Shown: one piece after another, positions 1 to 5,263 of the stretch | How positions within the stretch are numbered: the first letter of the stretch is position 1 | How the letters are laid out: the number at the start of each line of letters is the position of its first letter | From: CAZCJU01 sp964498965 | Lineage (GTDB): Bacteria; Bacillota; Clostridia; Oscillospirales; CAG-272 | Direction: 5' to 3' | NCBI GenBank assembly: GCA_964498965.1 | Contig: CAZCJU010000084.1 | Location: forward strand, 1 to 5,752 | DNA length: 5,752 nt | Notes under the pieces: generated by a model | Told to the model about the DNA's origin: nothing | Database searches by the model: none | Seen by the model: only the letters and a program-made list of their open reading frames with translations | Position numbers and translations under genes: made by a program

Positions 1-44
1 AATCCGTATGCATTTACTGTCGTTTATCAAATTTAGGGGATTTT

Positions 45-308
45 TCGACTGCACACACCTTGACAATTCCATACTTTCTCGGATGGGGAAAGCTTTATGT
101 GGGGGTGCGGTTGCTACTTTTCCAATAGAGGGAAAGCTTATGAGAGAAGATCTGCGGATTGTCGCCTTTCCCGAGTGAGGAGGCTATTTAATGGGGTAGC
201 TTACACTTTTTCCTTAAGAAAAAGCTTTGTGTGAGGCAGTACTGAGAACGGTTTTAAGAAAGTGTGGGCAGATGATACACAAAAAAAGAGCCTTATCGGC
301 TCTTTTTT
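45..308 (+). ncRNA. Candidate structured noncoding RNA with tandem hairpins
   Basis: No convincing reading frame covers this stretch, but it is rich in secondary structure on the + strand. Three 7-bp hairpins share the pattern CTTTYYC-loop-GRRAAAG: 74-80/86-92, 117-123/130-136 and 206-212/218-224. Two are followed by CTTTATGTG or CTTATGAGAG and the third by the related CTTTGTGTG. A fourth, weaker hairpin (164-169/179-184, with G-U pairs) sits between the second and third, giving a period of about 43-45 nt. An outer stem closes the array: 48-52 with 236-240 and 54-58 with 229-233. A strong terminator follows at 282-308. The 5' end is uncertain, since no good promoter is visible in the first 45 bases and the start could lie before the window. 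It does not show the hallmark sequences of tmRNA, RNase P RNA, SRP RNA, T-box or SAM riboswitches. The class is unassigned; 6S RNA and the clostridial raiA-type RNAs have a similar size but were not recognised from sequence. Confidence 0.5.
282..308. terminator. Bidirectional intrinsic terminator
   Basis: A perfect inverted repeat has the core GAGCC (288-292) pairing with GGCTC (298-302) around the loop TTATC, extended by six A-T pairs on the flanks. It therefore reads as a stem followed by a T run on both strands. On the + strand it would end the candidate noncoding RNA. On the - strand it ends the proC operon, and the stop codon of the last gene (TAA, 309-307) lies at the hairpin edge. Confidence 0.9.
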
Positions 309-1065
309 ACAGCATTACTACAGTGGCTTTGGTGGGTAACATTCCCGAAACGGAAAACATTTTGTCGGTTGTCACGTGTATATCGGTTATAACAAGGTCG
401 GGGGCGTTTTTCAGCATATTCGAAATACCGACTTGCATATCAGATTCGATCTGCACAGGCAAGAGCGACAAGATTCCCGACTCCACGGTACAATCATTTA
501 CGTACATCACATCGTTTACGACATTCAATTTCGATCTTACATACGCATTAGCCGTTTCGGAAGCGGTTGACGGTATTTCGACATCTGTATTCGGAAACAG
601 AAAATCAACTGTCTTTTCGACATTGCATCCTGTCGAAAATTCGACATAGCCGTCGTCACACACTTTGATTTGAGCATTATTCAAAAAAGAGAACGACGGC
701 ATTCTTTCATTTATAAGTGCGGTAGCTTCGCTTGAAGTCAGCAAGATGGTTTTATATTCAAAATCAGAATATTCTATAGTATAATCGATGCCGAGGACTT
801 TACCTTGTTTTCGCAATTCTTCGAGGATATTCCCGCTATCTCCGCTATTATCTTCCCCGTTATTTTTATTACTGTATTCGATATCGAGTTTTTTATCGAG
901 CGACGATATTTCTCCGTCGCCGTATTCCACGCCAATGTTGCGGTACGAAAATTTTTTCGCAAGATTCACGGCGAAGCAAACACCCGTCACAAGCAATATC
1001 ACTATAACGGAAAAGATCGACACAATGGCAATTTTCGAGCCTATGGTTTCACTCGGTTTCTTCAT
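307..1065 (-). CDS. Membrane-anchored extracytoplasmic protein, YpmS/DUF2140-like
   Basis: The protein has 252 residues. A short basic N-terminus is followed by one hydrophobic helix (about residues 11-33), with no lipobox cysteine or obvious cleavage site, so it is probably a signal anchor. Next come a polar Asn/Gly/Asp/Ser-rich linker (about 64-79) and an extracytoplasmic domain. The pattern LTSSEATALINERMPSF (109-125), then a beta-rich stretch, then a late LLPVQIE and GMLPTKATVV ending, resembles YpmS/DUF2140-type proteins, which have a similar anchor-plus-domain layout. This is recognition by pattern, not by strong identity. The start at 1065 is preferred over the upstream ATG at 1095 because GAGGAG lies 10 nt before it, while nothing suitable precedes 1095. 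It overlaps the preceding DUF624 gene by 17 bp, indicating co-transcription, and it is the last gene of the proC operon. The function is unknown; a role in envelope lipids or wall would be an inference. Confidence 0.8.
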   Translation of the reverse strand: MKKPSETIGSKIAIVSIFSVIVILLVTGVCFAVNLAKKFSYRNIGVEYGDGEISSLDKKLDIEYSNKNNGEDNSGDSGNILEELRKQGKVLGIDYTIEYSDFEYKTILLTSSEATALINERMPSFSFLNNAQIKVCDDGYVEFSTGCNVEKTVDFLFPNTDVEIPSTASETANAYVRSKLNVVNDVMYVNDCTVESGILSLLPVQIESDMQVGISNMLKNAPDLVITDIHVTTDKMFSVSGMLPTKATVVML

Positions 1066-2023
1066 TTTCGACAAGCTCCTCGCCGTTTTCGTCATAATAC
1101 GGATCTATCATTATTTCTTTTATTTTCGGGTATGCCGTATATGTCATAATATATCCGAGTGTTGAAGAAGTAAGCACGAACGGCAAAATTATTCCTATCG
1201 GGCGGTAAGCTATGAAAATAAACACGTTCAACGCAACGGTAAGCAACACGCCGATAAAGCCGAGAATATTACGTTTTATACCTATAAACACGAACAAAAA
1301 CGAATTTTTGATTATCTTAGGAACGGACAGATCAAACGTAACGAGCAACGGATACATATAGAACCGCATTATCATATACACAATTGCTATAAACAGCATT
1401 ACGTAATACAAGACGGCATACATATACACGCCGGAATTTATGCGGAAGAACTCGAGGTCATAAACTATGAGGAAAATAAAAGCGATATCGAGTATTCCGA
1501 GTAACAATCCCTGCAATTTATTCTTTTTAACTGTTTCTTTAAAATCCGCAAACATAAACACAGGTTCGCCTTTTTGCATATTTCTTATCACGTAAGCCAT
1601 ACCGCAATTTGCGTAGCCCCACGTAAAAAGGAGGAGTGCGGTAAGTGCCATAAACACGATCGAAGTCGTTGAAATAAGTCTTACATATTCCGTTCTTTGG
1701 CAATACGCACCGTATAGCGACAGTGTTGCGGGATTTATATTTCCGAGTTCGATCTCGGCAAGCACAGCCGAGAACATCGGTGTATTCGCACTGTAAGCAA
1801 ACTTATCGAAGAAGCCCGCCATTCCGAAAAAGAAGAAAAACACGGGAAAGCACAGCAAAGTAAACATAAGATTTACGTTCAAGAGCCTTGTAAGTGATCT
1901 GCCGTAATACTTGAAAAAATTCGTAAAGGTAGGACGTTTAACTTCACCTTTTTCCACGCCCCTGCCTTCTCTTTGTGAGTCGAAAATATTAAATCGTTTC
2001 TTTTTTTTATCTTTATTATTCAT
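1049..2023 (-). CDS. DUF624 (YesL-type) multi-pass membrane protein
   Basis: The protein has 324 residues. A very basic, lysine-rich N-terminus (1-30) precedes the family opening FFKYYGRSLTRLLNVNLMF (36-54), where a conserved amphipathic stretch runs into the first helix. About six membrane helices can be placed: 48-70, 114-135, 165-186, 195-223, 248-268 and 270-292. The loop with DFKETVKKNK (160-169) before the third helix and the C-terminal YPKIKEIMIDPYYDENGE (298-315) are typical of clostridial DUF624 proteins. The biochemical function of the family is unknown. In Bacillus, yesL lies in a rhamnogalacturonan-use cluster, and other members sit beside sugar transporters, but no sugar genes are present here. 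The start at 2023 is chosen for AAAGGAG 4 nt upstream; the ATG at 2056 would give a 4-bp ATGA overlap with the preceding gene but has no ribosome binding site. It overlaps the next gene by 17 bp. Confidence 0.9.
   Translation of the reverse strand: MNNKDKKKKRFNIFDSQREGRGVEKGEVKRPTFTNFFKYYGRSLTRLLNVNLMFTLLCFPVFFFFFGMAGFFDKFAYSANTPMFSAVLAEIELGNINPATLSLYGAYCQRTEYVRLISTTSIVFMALTALLLFTWGYANCGMAYVIRNMQKGEPVFMFADFKETVKKNKLQGLLLGILDIAFIFLIVYDLEFFRINSGVYMYAVLYYVMLFIAIVYMIMRFYMYPLLVTFDLSVPKIIKNSFLFVFIGIKRNILGFIGVLLTVALNVFIFIAYRPIGIILPFVLTSSTLGYIMTYTAYPKIKEIMIDPYYDENGEELVENEETE
1076..1081 (-). promoter_or_regulatory. Ribosome binding site fixing the YpmS-like start
   Basis: The minus strand reads GAGGAG, 10 nt upstream of the ATG at 1065. 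It lies inside the end of the DUF624 gene. No comparable site precedes the alternative ATG at 1095, so the shorter protein is preferred. Confidence 0.6.
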
Positions 2024-2027
2024 TGCT

Positions 2028-2034
2028 CTCCTTT
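2028..2034 (-). promoter_or_regulatory. Ribosome binding site of the DUF624 gene
   Basis: The minus strand reads AAAGGAG, 4 nt before the ATG at 2023. It decides against the upstream ATG at 2056, which overlaps the previous stop codon as ATGA but lacks such a site. Coupled initiation at 2056 cannot be fully excluded. Confidence 0.65.
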
Positions 2035-2052
2035 CGGGCAGTGCGATAAGCT

Positions 2053-2721
2053 TCATTTAAACAGGGCTATACCGTACAGTCCAATACAGTAAAAGACAAG
2101 CAGAGCGAGTATACACGAAGCGATATTCACGAAAAACGAAAAATATTCCTCCGTATCTCCGTCGTTCAATCTGCTTGACGACTTCGAATTGTGTTTAAGT
2201 GACGAGCAAAAGCTCATAGAAACGCACGCCATATAAACGCCGGCAATGCAATATGCGGTACCGACAAGCACGTAAAGCACATACAGGCATATAAGTCGAC
2301 CTCCGACGTTATCGGAAATTATCTTAAGTGTAAAATCTACCAGTACTGCACCGCAACACATACCGATGCACGAAATCGATGGAATACATATATAGGGTGA
2401 AAAGAACGTAAAGCCGGAAACAAATTGTAAGACAAACGGCAGACACAGCATCGAATACAGTTTAAGCAGATTTCTTATCGAATTTTTAAATCCGTGAGAA
2501 AAAGGCAGTCCGATCCGAATCATATCCGGAATTTTTATATATTCCGGCGACAAAAGTTTAACATACAGTATGCCGCCGACGGCGACCGACAAACATATCA
2601 CGACACAGCAAATTATCAACGACCGTTTAAAATATTCCCTTCTGGCACTTCGCTTTGCCAAATTTGACAGCGTGTCCGCAACTATATCCCTCTCGTACTT
2701 ATCATCGTTTATATGTTCCAT
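2053..2721 (-). CDS. Cysteine-rich multi-pass membrane protein, possibly SpoIIM-like
   Basis: The protein has 222 residues. A charged, basic cytoplasmic N-terminus (1-33) is followed by about five membrane helices (34-54, 85-103, 105-128, 142-168, 193-217). Length and helix count match SpoIIM (stage II sporulation protein M), a forespore-engulfment protein of roughly this size in Bacillus. The stretch FTFFSPYICIPSISCIGMCCGAVLVDF (104-130) is reminiscent of the proline-containing central helix pair of SpoIIM. The similarity is weak and the assignment tentative. The protein is unusual for its many cysteines (about 14, including two CC pairs), mostly within helices. The start at 2721 is chosen because GGAGG lies 6 nt upstream; the ATG at 2751 has no such site. 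It follows proC after 78 bp with no visible terminator or promoter, so it belongs to the same operon, and its stop lies 29 bp before the DUF624 start. Confidence 0.75.
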   Translation of the reverse strand: MEHINDDKYERDIVADTLSNLAKRSARREYFKRSLIICCVVICLSVAVGGILYVKLLSPEYIKIPDMIRIGLPFSHGFKNSIRNLLKLYSMLCLPFVLQFVSGFTFFSPYICIPSISCIGMCCGAVLVDFTLKIISDNVGGRLICLYVLYVLVGTAYCIAGVYMACVSMSFCSSLKHNSKSSSRLNDGDTEEYFSFFVNIASCILALLVFYCIGLYGIALFK

Positions 2722-2727
2722 TTTTTT

Positions 2728-2732
2728 CCTCC
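2728..2732 (-). promoter_or_regulatory. Ribosome binding site fixing the SpoIIM-like start
   Basis: The minus strand reads GGAGG followed by six A residues and the ATG at 2721. This near-ideal spacing rejects the longer frame starting at 2751, which would translate the ribosome binding site as arginine and lysine codons. Confidence 0.8.
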
Positions 2733-2799
2733 GTCGTTTTACGCCGATCAATGGGCTTTCACGTTTAAGGTATATGACGGAGAGAAAATATTTATTACA

Positions 2800-3612
2800 T
2801 CATTCGCCCGAGAGCTCGTATGCACGTTTTGTACATTCGTCCATTGCCTGTTTGATTATATCGGAAACATTATATTTTTCAAACACCTGCATTGCCCGTT
2901 CGGTAGTGCCGCCGGGCGAGGTGACTCGGCGTATGAGCTGATCCGGAGTTTCTTCGCTCTGCATAAGCAATTTGGCAGAGCCTATAAAAGCAGAACAACA
3001 AAGCCGTAATATTTCATCATATTCAAGTTCAAGTCCCTGAGCTTTCGATGCGTCCGCCATCGCTTTTATAAACAAAACCACATAAGCGGGAGAGGACGAG
3101 GTAAGGGCGATGATCTCGTTCATGTTGTTTTCCTTAAGCTCGACAGTATCTCCGAGCTTTGAAAACAATGAAAACGCAACTGCGAAATCGGCATCCGAAA
3201 CGTGTTCATTACGGCAAAGAGCGGTCGTTCCGCTTCCGACGAGCAAGGGTGTATTCGGCATAATACGTACGACGGCGACAGCACCGAGTTGCTTCGTTAT
3301 CGTATCGGTTTTAATACCGGCGGCGATCGTTATGAACACTTTTTTGCTCAAATCAAGATTTGAGTTTTTAATTTCCGCAAGCATTTCCGGAAAATTTTGC
3401 GGTTTTACGGCAAAAAGTATATAATCGCCGTCATTAATTGCATCCGAAATCGAACTTACCGCACAAAGTGTCGGATAGGCGGCAAGCTTTTCGGGCAGTT
3501 TATCATACAAAATCACGTTTTCGGTTTTAAATTCGGCACTACCCGACAGTATGCCTCCCAAAATAGCACCTGCCATATTGCCAACGCCGATAAATGAAAT
3601 CTTTTTATTCAT
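2800..3612 (-). CDS. proC: Pyrroline-5-carboxylate reductase
   Basis: The enzyme reduces 1-pyrroline-5-carboxylate to L-proline with NAD(P)H, the final step of proline synthesis in the cytosol. The 270 residues are the normal family length. The N-terminal Rossmann domain begins FIGVGNMAGAI (7-17), with the glycine-rich dinucleotide loop at 9-14. It continues with VKPQ (69-72), ITIAAGI (94-100) and the signature RIMPNTP (116-122). The C-terminal helical dimerisation domain has SSSPAY (172-177) and the active-site signature TSPGGTTERA (231-240). All key family motifs are intact, so the enzyme should be active. The second beta strand ends in LYDK with Asp37; an acidic residue at this point often disfavours NADPH, so NADH preference is possible. 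GAGGTG lies 6 nt before the ATG. It is the first gene of the four-gene operon and has its own strong promoter. Confidence 0.97.
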   Translation of the reverse strand: MNKKISFIGVGNMAGAILGGILSGSAEFKTENVILYDKLPEKLAAYPTLCAVSSISDAINDGDYILFAVKPQNFPEMLAEIKNSNLDLSKKVFITIAAGIKTDTITKQLGAVAVVRIMPNTPLLVGSGTTALCRNEHVSDADFAVAFSLFSKLGDTVELKENNMNEIIALTSSSPAYVVLFIKAMADASKAQGLELEYDEILRLCCSAFIGSAKLLMQSEETPDQLIRRVTSPGGTTERAMQVFEKYNVSDIIKQAMDECTKRAYELSGE

Positions 3613-3618
3613 TCAAAA

Positions 3619-3624
3619 CACCTC
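3619..3624 (-). promoter_or_regulatory. Ribosome binding site of proC
   Basis: The minus strand reads GAGGTG with 6 nt to the ATG at 3612. It agrees with the start expected from the Rossmann-fold N-terminus (MNKKISFIGVGNMA). Confidence 0.75.
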
Positions 3625-3643
3625 ATTTTAATCATATAATCAT

Positions 3644-3672
3644 ATTTTATCATGCGGCAGCACTGTTGTCAA
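3644..3672 (-). promoter_or_regulatory. Promoter of the proC operon (sigma-A type)
   Basis: The minus strand shows TTGACA (3672-3667), a 17-bp spacer and TAAAAT (3649-3644). The -35 box is a perfect match, the -10 box matches five of six positions, and the spacing is optimal. Transcription would start near 3637, giving a short leader of about 25 nt before the proC ATG. That leaves no room for a riboswitch or leader-peptide control. Confidence 0.85.
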
Positions 3673-3708
3673 GCAAATATTAAATACATTTTGTAAAAGA
3701 TAGGTGCG

Positions 3709-3718
3709 ACAAGCTTGT
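3709..3718. promoter_or_regulatory. 10-bp palindrome between divergent promoters, possible operator
   Basis: ACAAGCTTGT is a perfect inverted repeat without a loop, so it cannot form a terminator hairpin. It lies between the proC promoter (3644-3672) and the + strand promoter near 3759-3787. That is a suitable place for a shared regulator, but a palindrome this short can arise by chance. Confidence 0.25.
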
Positions 3719-3758
3719 GTTTTTGTGCCGATCACTCGCATAAGACTTTGTTTTGCTC

Positions 3759-3787
3759 TTGCTTTTTTTTCATATTTATGATAAAAT
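3759..3787 (+). promoter_or_regulatory. Probable promoter of the C_GCAxxG_C_C gene
   Basis: TTGCTT (3759-3764), a 17-bp spacer and TAAAAT (3782-3787) give a plausible sigma-A promoter about 40 nt before the ATG at 3828. The -35 box is weak (TTG only). An overlapping alternative is TTGCTC (3753-3758) with TATGAT (3777-3782) at 18-bp spacing. The region carries a run of eight T in the spacer. Confidence 0.5.
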
Positions 3788-3811
3788 ACGACAAAAGCAA
3801 ATTGACTATCC

Positions 3812-3818
3812 GGAAGGA
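3812..3818 (+). promoter_or_regulatory. Ribosome binding site fixing the C_GCAxxG_C_C start
   Basis: GGAAGGA lies 9 nt before the ATG at 3828. The longer frame from 3753 would start upstream of the predicted -10 box and has no such site, so 3828 is the better start. Family proteins also usually begin shortly before the FxxGxNCAQ motif, which fits. Confidence 0.75.
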
Positions 3819-3827
3819 ATTAATAAA

Positions 3828-4280
3828 ATGGATCACGTTGAAAAATCGGCTGAGTTGTTTTTTCAAGGCTATAACTGTGCGCAATCCGTATTTGCCGCTT
3901 TTGCAGATGTTATGAATCTCGACAAAAGCACGGCACTCAAATTAAGCTCGTCATTCGGCGGCGGGATCGGAAGAATGAGGGAGATATGCGGTGCGTGTAG
4001 CGGAATGTTTATGGTTGCGGGTATATTGTACGGTTACGATGAGGCGGACGACAACAAACGTGCGGAGCATTACGCATTGATACAACGCCTCGCAAACGAC
4101 TTCAAGCGGCAATACGATTCAATTATTTGCCGTGAACTACTCGCACAGCTTTCGCCGTCATCGTCTCCCGTACCGACTCCGAGGACACCCGAATTTTATC
4201 GCAACAGGCCGTGCTTAAAATTCATTAAATTCGCAACGGCGTTAATTGATGCCGAAATCGAAAAACGTAAAAACGAATAA
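3828..4280 (+). CDS. C_GCAxxG_C_C family (probable redox) protein
   Basis: The protein has 150 residues, normal for this family of small cytoplasmic proteins of unresolved, probably redox-related or metal-related function. The N-terminal FFQGYNCAQSVFAAF (11-25) holds the first conserved cysteine, Cys17. SSFGGGIGRMREICGACSGMF (41-61) carries the glycine-rich turn and Cys54 in the CGAxxG signature; here the motif is CGACSG with an extra Cys57. ICRELL (100-105) has Cys101 and RPCLKFIKFA (127-136) has Cys129. All four family cysteines are therefore present. The stretch between the last two (108-124) is rich in Ser and Pro, LSPSSSPVPTPRT, and looks like a flexible linker. The gene stands alone, divergent from the proC operon and convergent with the MGMT-family gene 34 bp downstream. 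No clear terminator follows it. Members are annotated in many anaerobes, often near electron-transfer genes, none of which are seen here. Confidence 0.92.
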   Translation: MDHVEKSAELFFQGYNCAQSVFAAFADVMNLDKSTALKLSSSFGGGIGRMREICGACSGMFMVAGILYGYDEADDNKRAEHYALIQRLANDFKRQYDSIICRELLAQLSPSSSPVPTPRTPEFYRNRPCLKFIKFATALIDAEIEKRKNE

Positions 4281-4282
4281 AA

Positions 4283-4307
4283 GCGATCACCACTATTTTC
4301 GCGATCA
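4283..4307. repeat. Short direct repeat in convergent intergenic gap
   Basis: GCGATCA occurs at 4283-4289 and again at 4301-4307, in the 34-bp gap between two convergent genes. It is a direct, not inverted, repeat, so it is not a terminator. No function is evident. Confidence 0.3.
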
Positions 4308-4314
4308 AAACGGC

Positions 4315-4803
4315 TCACGACAGATCCCGAGGTACATAAATGGATTTTTCATAGTTCGAAACTAAGTAACGTAATTTTTTTCGTCCTTTTTGAATGACTG
4401 TATGTCCCTCCGCTTCGAGCAACTCCTTTTGTTTTAATATGCCGCACGGATATTTATCGTTCAGTTCTCCGTTTGCTTTGAGTGTTCGCCAATACGGAGT
4501 CTTGTTCTCTTCTCGCTGACAGCTTGCCCACGCCACAATCACGACAAAAATCCCTGCCGTCATCGGTTCGGTGAAATCCGCTCCGTTTTGTTCGGCAAAA
4601 GCTTTTCTGATCTCCGATATGGTGATCAGTTTACCGAACGGGATTTTTTTCATTATTTTATCATAATCTGCGGGGGGAGCAAAATACATTTTATTTCCAC
4701 CGTATTTTTCTACGGTTTTTAAATCGGTAACAAGCTGAATTTTGGGCATATCCTTGCCGTTATTCAGCATAGCATTAAAATCTTTATCGTTTCCGTTCGA
4801 CAT
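4315..4803 (-). CDS. MGMT-family protein lacking the alkyl-acceptor motif
   Basis: The protein has 162 residues and is related to the C-terminal DNA-binding/alkyltransferase domain of O6-methylguanine-DNA methyltransferases. KIPFGKLITISEIRKAFAE (53-71) matches the helix-turn-helix entry (IPxGKxxTxxxI). TPYWRTLKANGEL (102-114) stands where the classical PCHRVxxxxG motif would be, and KQKELLEAEGH (124-134) is the usual LLxxEG helix. The catalytic cysteine of PCHR is replaced by the TPYWR context, so direct alkyl transfer by the normal mechanism is not expected. Alkyltransferase-like proteins bind alkylated DNA without repairing it themselves, and this could act similarly, but that is inference. 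Cys95 and Cys120 are present elsewhere. An N-terminal tail (1-38) precedes the domain. GGGGA lies 7 nt before the ATG. The EamA gene ends 15 bp upstream, so the two are probably co-transcribed. Confidence 0.85.
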   Translation of the reverse strand: MSNGNDKDFNAMLNNGKDMPKIQLVTDLKTVEKYGGNKMYFAPPADYDKIMKKIPFGKLITISEIRKAFAEQNGADFTEPMTAGIFVVIVAWASCQREENKTPYWRTLKANGELNDKYPCGILKQKELLEAEGHTVIQKGRKKLRYLVSNYEKSIYVPRDLS

Positions 4804-4818
4804 TTATCGTTCCCCGAT

Positions 4819-5250
4819 TCACTGTTTAAGATTTATGAATACCAAGCCTACAAGACATATCAGCACGCCGACGAGTTTGTTCCATGTAATGCTTTCATTA
4901 TAAATTAACGCACCGACGAAGATCAACAGGATCGACAAAAACGAGCTTTGCACTATAGATGCCGTGCTGACCTGCCAACCGATCTTATATGCATATATAA
5001 AACCGACCTCAAGCCCGACAATAACAAGGCCGAGGACGTACGAACCCCAATTCATATTTCCGATTTCTTTAAGCGGATCGGCGTGTTTATCCGTCAAAAA
5101 ATATACAACTGCGGAACAAACTGCACTCACCGCATATGTTATTGTAAGCGATGCAAACGGATTTACGTTCTCGGGAACGCTTTTCATGCATATTTGATAT
5201 ACCACATTCGACATTACAACAAGCATTATCGGCCAGAAATAATTTAACAT
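4819..5250 (-). CDS. Single-domain EamA/DMT-type membrane transporter
   Basis: The protein has 143 residues and consists almost wholly of five predicted helices (4-22, 31-52, 69-90, 94-116, 121-140), i.e. one EamA repeat rather than the two of full-length drug/metabolite transporters. The last two helices contain the family pattern: ASIVQSSFLSILLIFVGALIYNESITW (97-123) with the NES turn, then GVLICLVGLVFINL (128-141). Half-size members are thought to work as dimers. The substrate cannot be predicted. The start at 5250 is chosen because GGAGGAA ends 8 nt upstream. The longer frame from 5316 would add a polar, unconserved 22-residue segment with no ribosome binding site. It is the first gene of a two-gene unit with the MGMT-family gene, but no shared role is apparent. 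A promoter could not be confidently placed upstream. Confidence 0.88.
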   Translation of the reverse strand: MLNYFWPIMLVVMSNVVYQICMKSVPENVNPFASLTITYAVSAVCSAVVYFLTDKHADPLKEIGNMNWGSYVLGLVIVGLEVGFIYAYKIGWQVSTASIVQSSFLSILLIFVGALIYNESITWNKLVGVLICLVGLVFINLKQ

Positions 5251-5256
5251 TATTGA

Positions 5257-5263
5257 TTCCTCC
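5257..5263 (-). promoter_or_regulatory. Ribosome binding site fixing the EamA start
   Basis: The minus strand reads GGAGGAA, 8 nt before the ATG at 5250. This rejects the longer reading frame that begins at 5316 and would translate through this site. Confidence 0.8.

Noticed and set aside
60..65. TTGACA, a perfect -35 box on the + strand
   Set aside because: There is no acceptable -10 box 16-18 bp downstream (the sequence there is ATGGGG), and the site lies inside the structured RNA region.
45..281. Degenerate CRISPR array
   Set aside because: The units are about 43 nt with conserved hairpins but no clear separation into identical repeats and unique spacers, there are no cas genes, and the similarity runs through the whole unit.
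227..649. Open frame of 140 codons on the + strand
   Set aside because: It runs antisense through the YpmS-like gene and across the terminator, has no ribosome binding site and shows no recognisable domain.
788..1165. Overlapping + strand frames of 114-125 codons opposite the YpmS-like and DUF624 genes
   Set aside because: These are antisense shadows of well-supported membrane-protein genes and have no ribosome binding site.
2570..3009. + strand frames of 98-123 codons opposite proC and the SpoIIM-like gene
   Set aside because: proC is unmistakable on the other strand, and these frames show no domain or start signal.
4281..4314. Possible terminator between the two convergent genes
   Set aside because: The repeated GCGATCA is direct, not inverted, and no stem with a T run could be drawn.
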